From the NCBI GenBank assembly GCA_964531205.1, contig CAZHGH010000013.1, positions 1-46,515 on the forward strand: a stretch of DNA of 46,515 nucleotides. The letters are read 5' to 3'. Position 1 is the stretch's first letter. The number at the start of each line of letters is the position of its first letter. Made by a program: the position numbers and the translations under genes. The stretch comes from JAICWY01 sp964531205 (GTDB taxonomy: Bacteria > Vulcanimicrobiota > Vulcanimicrobiia > Vulcanimicrobiales > Vulcanimicrobiaceae). The notes under the pieces were generated by a model. That model saw only the letters and a list, made by a program, of their open reading frames with translations, was not told where the DNA came from and did not search any database. Shown here piece after piece: positions 1 through 8,535 of the stretch.

Positions 1-51
1 GCGGGATGCTTCAGGGCAACGCCAGGGCGGCCTTAGAGTTGGAGCACAAAC

Positions 52-2994
52 ATGCAACTCAGACTGTCTTGCTGGCATTTGTTAGCTCTCTTGCTGACCG
101 TGGTACTGAGCATTTGCTCGGCATCACAGGCTCTGGCCGGAACCACCGGTGTAATTGCAGGCACCGTTACCGATTCTGCTTCAGGAAAGCCGCTCGCCGA
201 TGTGCGTGTCACAGCAGCTTCGCCTTCCGGAACCGGTACGTCCACGACAGACAGCAGAGGATTTTACAACATCCCAAATCTTCTGCCGGACACTTACATC
301 GTTTCGTTTCAGCATGCGAACTATTCCGCGGCGCCGGTAACCGGCGTTGTGGTCTACGCGGATCAAACGTACCGGATCGATACGGCAATGTCGCCGTCTC
401 TGCGAACGATCGCGACCGTACGCGCTCGTCCGGCGGCGAACTTGGTTCAACCCGGTCAAACTGCGGACGTCTACAATCTCTCTTCGGCACAATTACAGGC
501 GGCCCAAGGAAATGACAACCTGCATAAGACGCTCTACCAATACGTGCAGAGCGTTCCGGGTGTAACAGTGCTCGGGGCCGGCGGCGTTCCGCGCATTCGC
601 GGTGGGAATGCAACCGGTACGGCATATGAACTCGATGGTGTGCCGATCAATGACCGGCTCACGGGGTTATTTACCACGAACCTCTCGAATCTCGGCGTGA
701 ACAGCGTCGAATTCTATACCGGCGGCTACAATGCACGTTACGGTCACGCGGCTTCCGGCATTATTAATAGCACGATCAAAACAGGTACGTACCCGGGATT
801 TTCCGACGTGTCATTCGGTGCGACGACACCATACTACAATCACGCTTTGACTGTCGAAGTCGGAGGCGGTACTCCGGACGGCAAGTTTACATACTATGCG
901 GGTTATGACGGCGTAAACTCGCATAATTCTCTCTGGAGCAACTACACCTTCCCATACTTTACGCTCGGTGGAGATGATCTTTTTGCGCCGGATGTCTATA
1001 CACGAGACATTATCGGAAACTTTCACTATCGCACAAGCAGCCGTGATGACATTCAGTTCCTTGTTCAAAACGGATACGGGCGCTTCGCGTTCGATTATCT
1101 CTTGTACGGTCCGTATCAGCCGATGCAGATCGTCCCATGTAGCGGCGTCGTTGTCGGCCCAAACTATACGGTCACGAGTCCAGGTACGTCAGTCAGTGGC
1201 ACGCCGTGCACGGCGGACGGGACCCCAACGGGGACACCTACGGGACTCCAGTTTGTTCCCGTCGATCCATACCATGCCGATGTTTATCACCATTACTCCG
1301 GCATTGGAAAGCTTCAATGGAGTCACTCGTTCAACGATAAGCTTTTCGGCGTCTTCCGCGCGGTAGAGAACTTCAATCAGTACATCTTCGAGCAGCCCTA
1401 CGACACGCCGAATTGGGGCAACGCGTTTAATAATACGAACGGTCCGTTCGGCGCGACCGGATTCTACAGCACGCAGCCGTTTAATCCAACAGGCCAACTC
1501 ATCCTGACACCCGGAACACCTGCACTGGGCGGCGGCTTGGATTTAGGAGCGGAAGATTTTTACGGCGATCGCCGTTCGAATATCTGGCTTGGTTCGTACG
1601 ATCTGACGTATACACCAACCGAGAGCACGCAAATCTACGGAGGCCTCTCATACGAATGGGACCGTGACATGCAGGCGTACTATGATCGTGAAGGCGAGTA
1701 CAATCCGTTCGGCTCGGCGTTTAACGCCGATGGATCCTGGCCGTTCAATACGCTGCTCGTCGATTATCCGCTTGCATTGCCGGCGGGCTACGTCGGCGCG
1801 CGTCAGAACTTTAAAAAATTGACGATCGAACCGTCGGTGCGTTACGAGCACGAAGATTACCGAATTCCAGTAAAGCAAACGCTGCCGCTCATTAACGGCT
1901 TCCCGGGAGTCACCGGGGGGTCATACGGTCAGTCGGCTTGGGATCCGCGTTTTTCGTTCTCGTACGCGTTCAACCCAAATTTGGTCGTTCGCGGTTCGTA
2001 CACCATTACGTCGGCTTTTGTTCCGGCTGCATATATGTTCAACAACTCACCGAATGGAACTGATACCTATAGCTTCCGTATCGAAAATCCGTACGACCCG
2101 CGCACGTCAACGATCTTCCCTGAAATCGACAACAACGCTGATTTCTCCATGGAGTACCAGCTTCCGGACGGGCGCACCTCGCTTCGCGTAACGCCATATT
2201 ATCACGAAGCACGCAATACGCTTTCGTTCTACAAGAACTTCACGATCGTCAACGGAGTGGTAAAGACAAGCGGACCAACACTTCTTAAGACCAACGGCGA
2301 GAACAAGAACTTCGGCGTGGAATTCGGTTTGAATCACCTTGAGACAGGCACAAATGCGTTCTCGTGGTTCCTCTCCGGAACATACCTGAATTCATGGTCT
2401 TCGTCGCAGACACTCACGACGGCAGTGACGAACTTTTCCAATCTCTCAACATTTCTACTGAATCACACGTTGTATCACCCGGCCGGCAACCCGCCTGTGA
2501 GCATGGCGCTCACGGCGGACATCAAACGCGATCGCTTACGAATTGATCCATACGTTTTGTGGCAGTGCTGCGCATGGTACAACGTCTTCGGCGGCGATGC
2601 ACCTACCACGTGGGGCACAGCGCCTAAGGGCGCTCCACCATGCACCGCCCCTCAGGTCTGCGATCTCGCGCCGCATCAAGGTCCCGGCTTTTGGTGGACG
2701 CAGCTTTCCATTTCATACGATGTCGTAAGACACGACGACGGTCATCGCGTAACGGTCGGACTCTTAGCGCAAAACCTCAATAACATTCTCACATTCCCAA
2801 TTCCGACGAAGAACTTCTGCTACCTCGCTTCGTTGACTGCGCATCCGGAATGCGCGGGCGGCGGCTTCAACAACGGCCTGTTCTTTGGCGGCGAACAATT
2901 TGCACCCGGCGTACTTCCGCTTACAGGGTACAACTTCGTTCCCGATAGCCAGACCCCACGATCGCTTGAAATCTTCGTCACAATTCGTCAGTGA
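52..2994 (+). CDS. TonB-dependent receptor with N-terminal carboxypeptidase-regulatory-like domain (receptor 1)
   Basis: A 980-residue outer-membrane protein. Residues 1-29 are a Sec signal peptide (hydrophobic core LLALLLTVVLSI, ending SQALA). Residues 30-110 form a carboxypeptidase-regulatory-like beta sandwich (GxIAGTVTDSASGKPLADVRV, a DSRGFY turn, then PDTYIVSF). A plug-like segment follows with the landmarks PRIRGG, YELDGVPIND and a GGYNARYGHAASGIINSTIK segment. The rest is beta-barrel-like, rich in alternating aromatics, and ends in an aromatic/hydrophobic strand (LEIFVTIRQ). Such proteins are energised by TonB-ExbBD and import large or scarce ligands; the substrate cannot be read here. 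ATG at 52 follows a GGAG-like site. A strong terminator lies directly downstream, so the gene is a transcription unit of its own or the last of one. It closely resembles receptor 2 in its N-terminal domain. Confidence 0.93.
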   Translation: MQLRLSCWHLLALLLTVVLSICSASQALAGTTGVIAGTVTDSASGKPLADVRVTAASPSGTGTSTTDSRGFYNIPNLLPDTYIVSFQHANYSAAPVTGVVVYADQTYRIDTAMSPSLRTIATVRARPAANLVQPGQTADVYNLSSAQLQAAQGNDNLHKTLYQYVQSVPGVTVLGAGGVPRIRGGNATGTAYELDGVPINDRLTGLFTTNLSNLGVNSVEFYTGGYNARYGHAASGIINSTIKTGTYPGFSDVSFGATTPYYNHALTVEVGGGTPDGKFTYYAGYDGVNSHNSLWSNYTFPYFTLGGDDLFAPDVYTRDIIGNFHYRTSSRDDIQFLVQNGYGRFAFDYLLYGPYQPMQIVPCSGVVVGPNYTVTSPGTSVSGTPCTADGTPTGTPTGLQFVPVDPYHADVYHHYSGIGKLQWSHSFNDKLFGVFRAVENFNQYIFEQPYDTPNWGNAFNNTNGPFGATGFYSTQPFNPTGQLILTPGTPALGGGLDLGAEDFYGDRRSNIWLGSYDLTYTPTESTQIYGGLSYEWDRDMQAYYDREGEYNPFGSAFNADGSWPFNTLLVDYPLALPAGYVGARQNFKKLTIEPSVRYEHEDYRIPVKQTLPLINGFPGVTGGSYGQSAWDPRFSFSYAFNPNLVVRGSYTITSAFVPAAYMFNNSPNGTDTYSFRIENPYDPRTSTIFPEIDNNADFSMEYQLPDGRTSLRVTPYYHEARNTLSFYKNFTIVNGVVKTSGPTLLKTNGENKNFGVEFGLNHLETGTNAFSWFLSGTYLNSWSSSQTLTTAVTNFSNLSTFLLNHTLYHPAGNPPVSMALTADIKRDRLRIDPYVLWQCCAWYNVFGGDAPTTWGTAPKGAPPCTAPQVCDLAPHQGPGFWWTQLSISYDVVRHDDGHRVTVGLLAQNLNNILTFPIPTKNFCYLASLTAHPECAGGGFNNGLFFGGEQFAPGVLPLTGYNFVPDSQTPRSLEIFVTIRQ

Positions 2995-3016
2995 CGGAAA
3001 TTTGCCACGTTGCCGC

Positions 3017-3047
3017 AGGGCGGTGCGAAAGCATCGCCCTCGTTTTT
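3017..3047 (+). terminator. Rho-independent terminator of TonB receptor 1
   Basis: A 10-bp stem (3017-3026 with 3031-3040, one G-T wobble) closed by a GAAA tetraloop is followed by CG and five Ts. It begins 23 bp after the receptor stop codon. It also argues against translating the next ORF from its upstream ATG at 2991, because the stem would then be coding. Confidence 0.85.
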
Positions 3048-3062
3048 GTCGAAGAACACCGC

Positions 3063-4571
3063 ATGAACTTTGCGCTTCCGCTTTTAGTAACGGCGCTGCT
3101 TGCGCAGCTCGCGCCGTCGCCGACTCCGTCGCCTTTACCGGCGCCCACGCCGTCACCCACGGGCCCGGTCTATTTCGGTAAGCCGGCGGTCAGAATGACG
3201 GTGGCGTCGCGGCCGCTCGGCTTCGATCCCGATGGCAACGCGCGTTGGCTTGTGGTGACGAAGTTTTTCGACGCGCAAGGTCAACCGACGAGAGTCATGG
3301 CGGGCGGAAACGTCGACTGGAGTTCGCGGGACGGTTACCTGCAGTGGCAAACCAGGCTGCGCTACGGGCAACCCGCGGCGATTCTCAAGAGCACTCACAA
3401 CGGCGTGCTTACGATGACCGTCCACTCGACACAGCCGAATCTGCCCGCGATAACGGTACGCACCGATACTCGTACGTGGCGAGGTGCGCGCGTAGTGGCA
3501 CAACCGCTCGGCCCGCGCGCGATCCAAATCGGTTGGTTTCCGCAAGAGCGCAAGCTCGCGCGAATAGTGCGCGTCGATAGCGCGGGCATGCGTAAGACCG
3601 TCGCCATTATCGCGGGACCGAGCTCGACGTATCGCGACACGAACGTACGTCCAGGCGCAACGTACCGCTACATCGTCTACCGCAGCGGACATGAGCCCGT
3701 GCGCTTGTCTCCAGTGGCGGCGCTCCCGCAACCGCCGGCTACGAGCATCGCAAATGCTGAAGGCAAAGCGATGTGGTTGTATTTCACGTCGAATCCGCTC
3801 GATACGATTTATTACAAACATCTGAATCCGCAAGCAATCGTGGATCAAGCCGTGCGGGCAGGTTTGCATTACGTCGAACTGCGCACCGCATACGGCGCCT
3901 ACTGGGAGATCACGCCGGAAGCCAAACCGACGATCGATGCAATTATCGACGGATTGGCGGCACACGGCATCGGCACGATCGGCTGGACCGTTCCACGCGA
4001 TGTAACATTTGAAGATATTCAAGCCAGCGTACGGACAGCGTACTATCGCACGGCGAAAGGGACGCCGCTCACCGGTGTTGCGATCGACGTCGAACGAGGC
4101 GACGAATTTATGGGGGGCGCCCCGGAAGGCCTCAACGCACTCTGGATGTACCTGCAGTATTTGCGCCAAGCGATGGGACCGCACTATTTAATCGCCGCCA
4201 ACGTCGAGGATCCGTATCTCGAGCATCTCGACAATAACAAGTATCCGTATCCGCAAATCGCGCGTTTCGTCTCTGTCCTGCAACCGATGTCGTACTGGCG
4301 GATGATGCGTCGCAACCCAACGACGCCGGATCAAGTCAAAGTGCTGCTCAAAGGCTCGTACGATCGGTTGCTGTACTTATCCGGCCGTAAGTTGCCGGTA
4401 AGCATCGGCGGACAAACAACGGCTGAAGGGCGTACGGGAAATCCGCCGGCGGATGAAATCACCGCTTCGCTGGAAATCAGCAAACAGCTCGGGGCAATCG
4501 GTGAAATCTTCTTTGCCTGGGACGGCACGCAGCCGTACCAATGGGATGCGCTCGAACACTACACCTGGTAA
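3063..4571 (+). CDS. Secreted Ig-like/Fn3-like protein with C-terminal TIM-barrel (glycoside-hydrolase-like) domain
   Basis: A 502-residue protein with no family name I can give with certainty. Residues 1-16 are hydrophobic (signal peptide), followed by a Pro/Thr/Ser linker of SPTPSP type to about residue 38, typical of exported proteins. Residues 40-130 look like a bacterial Ig/filamin-type sandwich (FFDAQGQPTRV, ILKSTHNGVLTMTVHS). Residues 150-220 look like a fibronectin-III module (IQIGWFPQE, GATYRYIVYRSG). From about residue 230 a barrel pattern appears: hydrophobic strands HYVELRT, IGTIGWTV and GVAIDVERGDEF, with FVSVLQPMSYWRMM and FFAWDGTQPYQWDAL at the end. Acidic residues in the D-V-E-R-G-D strand could be catalytic. 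ATG 3063 was chosen over 2991 because it directly precedes the signal peptide and lies after the terminator. It is 3 bp from the permease gene and may process a ligand taken up by that transporter. Confidence 0.75.
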   Translation: MNFALPLLVTALLAQLAPSPTPSPLPAPTPSPTGPVYFGKPAVRMTVASRPLGFDPDGNARWLVVTKFFDAQGQPTRVMAGGNVDWSSRDGYLQWQTRLRYGQPAAILKSTHNGVLTMTVHSTQPNLPAITVRTDTRTWRGARVVAQPLGPRAIQIGWFPQERKLARIVRVDSAGMRKTVAIIAGPSSTYRDTNVRPGATYRYIVYRSGHEPVRLSPVAALPQPPATSIANAEGKAMWLYFTSNPLDTIYYKHLNPQAIVDQAVRAGLHYVELRTAYGAYWEITPEAKPTIDAIIDGLAAHGIGTIGWTVPRDVTFEDIQASVRTAYYRTAKGTPLTGVAIDVERGDEFMGGAPEGLNALWMYLQYLRQAMGPHYLIAANVEDPYLEHLDNNKYPYPQIARFVSVLQPMSYWRMMRRNPTTPDQVKVLLKGSYDRLLYLSGRKLPVSIGGQTTAEGRTGNPPADEITASLEISKQLGAIGEIFFAWDGTQPYQWDALEHYTW

Positions 4572-4574
4572 TAC

Positions 4575-5528
4575 GTGACCACGTTCATCCTGCGCCGGCT
4601 GCTGCTGGCGATTCCTACGCTCATCGGCGTAACACTGCTCACGTTCTGTCTGATACACATAGCGCCGGGTGGACCGGCGCTCGCGCTCGCGGGCGAAAAA
4701 GCCACGCCCGCGCAAATTGCGAGGATCACGCACGAACTGGGATTCGATCGGCCGCTGTACGTGCAGTACGGTGTATGGGCCGGTGCGTTGCTGCATGGCG
4801 ATCTGGGCTTTTCCTACATCCGCCAAGCGCCGGTGCTTCAGCTCATCGGACAGCGCTTGCCGCAGACGATGCTGCTGATGGGCTCGGCATTGCTGGTTTC
4901 GCTGGTATTCGCGATTCCATTGGGCGTGTATCAAGCCTACCGGCGCAACACTGCGTTCGATCGCGTTGCCAGCGTTTTCGTCTTTGTCTCGTGGTCGATG
5001 CCGACGTTTTGGTTCGGTACTATCTTGATCGCCGTTTTTGCGGTGACGCTGCGATGGCTTCCGGTCGGCGGATTACAAACGATCGATACGACGGCCTTCG
5101 ATTGGCCATCGCGGTTCGCGCATTTGGTTCTGCCTGCGGCCACCCTCGCGATCGTTTCGATGGCGGGATGGAGCCGATACATTCGCGGCAGCATGGTAGA
5201 TCAGCTGCGCGAAGATTATACGCGCACGGCGATTGCGAAAGGGCTGAATACCCGTACCGTGCTCTTTCGCCACACATTGCGCAACGCGTTGATACCGTTT
5301 ATCACGCTGCTCGGCGGAACGGTACCCGCACTCTTCGGCGGTGCGGTTATCACCGAGCAAATCTTCGCGTATCCCGGAATGGGGCAACTCTTTTGGCAAT
5401 CCGCAATCGATCGGGACTATGCGACGCTGCTCGGAATGACGTTGATTACGGCAGTGCTGGTGATCCTTGGAAATTTGCTCGCCGACGTTTTATATGGCGC
5501 GGTGGATCCGCGAGTCCGATATGACTGA
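4575..5528 (+). CDS. ABC transporter permease, Dpp/Opp type, subunit B
   Basis: A 317-residue inner-membrane permease starting at GTG. The N-terminus (FILRRLLLAIPTLIGVTLLTF) and the HIAPGGP segment are hallmarks of the DppB/OppB/GsiC family. An LGFDRPLYVQY motif and about six membrane segments follow. The cytoplasmic EAA loop is visible near residues 215-245 (YTRTAIAKGLNTRTVLFRHTLRNAL), which docks the ATPase. Family members import di- and oligopeptides, nickel chelates or some oligosaccharides. It sits 3 bp after the secreted barrel protein and overlaps the next permease by 8 bp, so the cluster is an operon. Confidence 0.93.
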   Translation: MTTFILRRLLLAIPTLIGVTLLTFCLIHIAPGGPALALAGEKATPAQIARITHELGFDRPLYVQYGVWAGALLHGDLGFSYIRQAPVLQLIGQRLPQTMLLMGSALLVSLVFAIPLGVYQAYRRNTAFDRVASVFVFVSWSMPTFWFGTILIAVFAVTLRWLPVGGLQTIDTTAFDWPSRFAHLVLPAATLAIVSMAGWSRYIRGSMVDQLREDYTRTAIAKGLNTRTVLFRHTLRNALIPFITLLGGTVPALFGGAVITEQIFAYPGMGQLFWQSAIDRDYATLLGMTLITAVLVILGNLLADVLYGAVDPRVRYD

Positions 5529-6399
5529 AGCGGCGATCGTTCTTCAAGTAGACGAAGCGCCGGCGCCGCCACGCCGCCGTGGCGCGCGCATGAGCGGCAT
5601 TGCCGTTGCGAGCCTTGTTTGGGTGGTCCTCGTTGCGCTCGCGTGCATTGCGGGGCCTGCGCTATTGCACGTCGATGCAAACGCCACCGACGTCGCACAC
5701 GCCTACGCGTCACCCACGGCTTTGCACGTTCTCGGCACCGACAGCCTCGGTCGCGACGAACTTGCGCGGTTGCTCGTCGGAGGCCGTATTACGCTTTCCG
5801 TCGGCGCAATCGCGGCACTTGTCGCGATGTTTATCGGCACGGTGTACGGTGCGGTTTCGGGATATTACGGGGGCTGGGTCGATCTCGTGCTGATGCGCGT
5901 CATCGACGTATTTTTGAGTATTCCGACGCTGTTTTTACTGCTGTTTCTGGCGGCGATGTTCCATGGAAATATTCTCACGCTCATGCTGGTCATCGGCGCG
6001 ACGTCCTGGCTTGGACCGGCTCGTTTGGTTCGCGGCGAGGTGCTTTCACTGAAAGAGCGCCTTTACGTTGAGGCGGCACGATCGATCGGCGCAAGCGATC
6101 GCCGTATCATCTTCGGCCACGTCGTTCCAAATGCGGGTGGCACGATTATTACGACGACGACGTTTATGATCGCGAGTGCGATGCTTGCAGAGACCGCGCT
6201 TTCGTACCTTGGCATCGGCGTACAAGCACCGGCGCCGTCGTGGGGCAACTTGCTCTCTCACGCACAGAGCGACATCTTTGCACAAGCCTGGTGGCTCATT
6301 CTGCCGCCGGGCTTTGCGATTCTCATCAGCGTGACGGCGTTCAACTTCCTGGGCGATTGGCTGCGCGAGCGCGGCGAGAAGGCCGTGGTGGGATCGTGA
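5521..6399 (+). CDS. ABC transporter permease, Dpp/Opp type, subunit C
   Basis: A 292-residue partner of the upstream permease. ATG 5521 was chosen because it gives a normal DppC N-terminus: a short cytoplasmic tail with PRRRGAR, then the first membrane segment. The upstream in-frame ATG would lie inside the previous gene. Diagnostic features are HVLGTDSLGRDELARLLVGGR after the first segment, the EAA loop around residues 175-200 (LYVEAARSIGASDRRIIFGHVVPN), and the C-terminal FNFLGDWLRE. It overlaps DppB by 8 bp and its TGA overlaps the next ATG by one base (TGATG), implying coupled translation of both permeases and the binding protein. Confidence 0.93.
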   Translation: MTEAAIVLQVDEAPAPPRRRGARMSGIAVASLVWVVLVALACIAGPALLHVDANATDVAHAYASPTALHVLGTDSLGRDELARLLVGGRITLSVGAIAALVAMFIGTVYGAVSGYYGGWVDLVLMRVIDVFLSIPTLFLLLFLAAMFHGNILTLMLVIGATSWLGPARLVRGEVLSLKERLYVEAARSIGASDRRIIFGHVVPNAGGTIITTTTFMIASAMLAETALSYLGIGVQAPAPSWGNLLSHAQSDIFAQAWWLILPPGFAILISVTAFNFLGDWLRERGEKAVVGS

Positions 6400-8009
6400 T
6401 GCGTTTATTGTTCGCTCTGTTCGCCTGCGCGCTCGTGCTCGCCGGCTGTGATGCGCGCGCCTCAGAGACGCGTAATCGAAACATGATCGTCGCCGCCTGG
6501 ATAAATGGACCCGATTCATTTAACCCGCTGGTCTATGTCGGCTCCGCATCGCGGATGGTCAACGACGTCATCTATTCGCCGCTCATCGATATCGGACCGA
6601 ATCTGCTGCCGCGGTGGCAAACGAGCTTAGCGTACAAAGTCGACATCACCAACGGCGGAAAGCGCTACGTCTTGCATTTGCGCCGGAATGCGCATTGGTC
6701 GGACGGACATCCGCTTACGGCAAAGGACGTCGCTTTCTCGATCGAGCTCGGTAATAATCCACTGCTCATTGAAGGCAATAGCAGCGAGTTCGGCTTAATG
6801 CGTTCGGTGCGCGAGCTCGACGCATACACGGTCGAAGTAACGATCGCGCAACCCTCGCCGCCTTTCTTGGAAAACGCTTTAGGTTCGACGTATCCCGTTC
6901 CGGAACACATTCTGCACCGCTATCCGCCGATGTCGGAAGCCGAAGCGAAATTCGTCAATACCGACGCGGATTTCAACCAGCATCCGATCGTCAGCGGACC
7001 GTTTGTTATCGAGCGCAACGTCTCGGATTCGTATCTGATTCTCAAACGCAATCCGCTGTATTGGGGATCGCCTGCGAAAATGCAGCAAATCGCGTTCCGG
7101 GTCTATCCGCAGCAAGACTCGCTCTATGCGGCGGTCGACGCCGGTGAAGTGGACGTGACCGACATCCCCCCGCAGCTCTGGCGCGTTCACGATCGCCTGC
7201 GCGGCAATCACAAGTTCATCAATTGGCCTTGGAACGTGACGTTTCTGCTTTTGCCTAACTACCACGATCCGGAGATCCGGTGGATGAGCGACTCGCGAAT
7301 CAAACAGGCCATGATGTACGCGATCGACCGTAAGTTCATCATCAGCGCGCTGATGAGCGGGCAAGCCGACGTTCTCAACGGACCGATTCCAAGTTTCTCG
7401 CCGTATTACAACCGCAACGTTACGAAATACGAATACAATCCGGCGAAGGCGCGCGCGCTCCTCGACGCAGCAGGCTGGCACGTCCACAACGGCGTGCGCA
7501 CCAAAGACGGCAAAGCGCTGCGCATCACGTTGAAGACCGGCGGCGCAACCGATGCGGTTGCCAGCAATATCGCCGAGCTCATTCAGGCGAATCTAAAGAG
7601 CGTCGGCATCGACTGCGTGCTGCAAAACGAAGAATTGCAGACGTTCTTCGTCGATCTGCATAACAGCCGCTTCCAACTCGCGCTGCGCGGCATCATCCTG
7701 GATCCGTATCCTGACGACTACAAGTGGTATTACTCTACGCAGACGCGTGCAAACGGCGGCTACAACCTCGGATTTTATAGCAACCCGCAGATCGACAAGG
7801 CCATTCTGGACGCGCGCACCGCGTCAACTCCCGAAGCGGCACGCATCGCGCTCGACCGGTATCAGGAGCTGGCAAGCCGCGATCTTCCCGTCATCTACCT
7901 TTACTCGAACCGCTTAGGCGCTGTTGTGCCGGCGAACATGTCGGGGTACGATCTCGATCCGCTCGCCCCGGCTGCCCTACCGATGGGTCTGCAATTCTGG
8001 CAGCGATAA
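6399..8009 (+). CDS. ABC transporter solute-binding lipoprotein, peptide/nickel type (SBP_bac_5)
   Basis: A 536-residue periplasmic binding protein. ATG 6399 shares a base with the preceding stop and opens a lipoprotein signal (MRLLFALFACALVLAGC, lipobox LAGC with Cys17). The mature part has the family landmarks: FNPLVYVGSASRMVNDVIYSPL near the start, HLRRNAHWSDGHPLTAKDVAFSIE, the VSGPFVIE and ILKRNPLYWG strands, and a MYAIDRKFI helix. The length fits cluster-C binding proteins, which take peptides, nickel chelates or sugars; ligand class is not decidable here. The operon lacks ATPase genes, so the nucleotide-binding subunits must be encoded elsewhere. Confidence 0.92.
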   Translation: MRLLFALFACALVLAGCDARASETRNRNMIVAAWINGPDSFNPLVYVGSASRMVNDVIYSPLIDIGPNLLPRWQTSLAYKVDITNGGKRYVLHLRRNAHWSDGHPLTAKDVAFSIELGNNPLLIEGNSSEFGLMRSVRELDAYTVEVTIAQPSPPFLENALGSTYPVPEHILHRYPPMSEAEAKFVNTDADFNQHPIVSGPFVIERNVSDSYLILKRNPLYWGSPAKMQQIAFRVYPQQDSLYAAVDAGEVDVTDIPPQLWRVHDRLRGNHKFINWPWNVTFLLLPNYHDPEIRWMSDSRIKQAMMYAIDRKFIISALMSGQADVLNGPIPSFSPYYNRNVTKYEYNPAKARALLDAAGWHVHNGVRTKDGKALRITLKTGGATDAVASNIAELIQANLKSVGIDCVLQNEELQTFFVDLHNSRFQLALRGIILDPYPDDYKWYYSTQTRANGGYNLGFYSNPQIDKAILDARTASTPEAARIALDRYQELASRDLPVIYLYSNRLGAVVPANMSGYDLDPLAPAALPMGLQFWQR

Positions 8010-8043
8010 ATCCAAGGGCGGCCGGTGGGCGTTCGTAAACTGC

Positions 8044-8535
8044 ATGAGTACAAGAGATCTGACTCGTTCGCAACTGCTTGCCGGCTTCGCCGCACTAGGC
8101 GCGCTCGCGCTCTTTGGTGCGAATCGTAACGATCGCGTCACGCATTCCGATGCGGAATGGCGAAAAATTCTCGGTCCGGACCGTTACCAGATTTTGCGCC
8201 AAAACGGGACGGAGCCGGCAAACAGCAGTCCGCTCTTAGCGGAACATCGCGCCGGAACGTATTATTGCGCCGGCTGCGGACTCGCCCTCTTTTCATCGAA
8301 GACCAAATACGACAGCGGAGACGGCTGGCCGAGTTTCTATAGACCCCTTCCGAACGCCATTGAAACGCGCGCCGATTACGAATTGATCGAACCCCGGACG
8401 GAGGTGCACTGCAAACGTTGCGCCGGGCATCTCGGGCACGTCTTCACTGACGGCCCGGCACCGACGGGTCTGCGTTACTGCATTGACGGTTTAGCGCTTC
8501 ACTTCGTGCCCAGCGGGATGGCGCGTACCACCTGA
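8044..8535 (+). CDS. msrB: Peptide-methionine (R)-S-oxide reductase, membrane-anchored
   Basis: A 163-residue MsrB that reduces the R-sulfoxide of methionine in proteins. ATG 8044 gives a basic N-terminus (MSTRDLTRSQ), then a hydrophobic stretch to residue 25, probably a signal anchor, placing the enzyme outside the cytoplasm. The catalytic domain starts at SDAEWRKIL. Zinc ligands are Cys75/Cys78 (CAGC) and Cys123/Cys126 (CKRC). The GWPSFY motif is at 94-99 and the catalytic cysteine is Cys146 in GLRYCIDG. The usual RYCINS motif is changed to RYCIDG, a moderate variation. Its 3' end overlaps the convergent propeller gene by 37 bp. Repair of oxidised envelope proteins such as those of the neighbouring uptake system is a reasonable role (inference). 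Confidence 0.92.
   Translation: MSTRDLTRSQLLAGFAALGALALFGANRNDRVTHSDAEWRKILGPDRYQILRQNGTEPANSSPLLAEHRAGTYYCAGCGLALFSSKTKYDSGDGWPSFYRPLPNAIETRADYELIEPRTEVHCKRCAGHLGHVFTDGPAPTGLRYCIDGLALHFVPSGMARTT

Noticed and set aside
3153..4184. A 343-codon minus-strand frame opposite the secreted barrel protein
   Set aside because: Arg/His-rich, no domain pattern; it is the antisense shadow of a well supported plus-strand gene.
4541..5524. A 327-codon plus-strand frame within the DppB gene
   Set aside because: Different phase of the same DNA; the DppB frame has membrane helices and an EAA loop, this one is Arg-rich nonsense.
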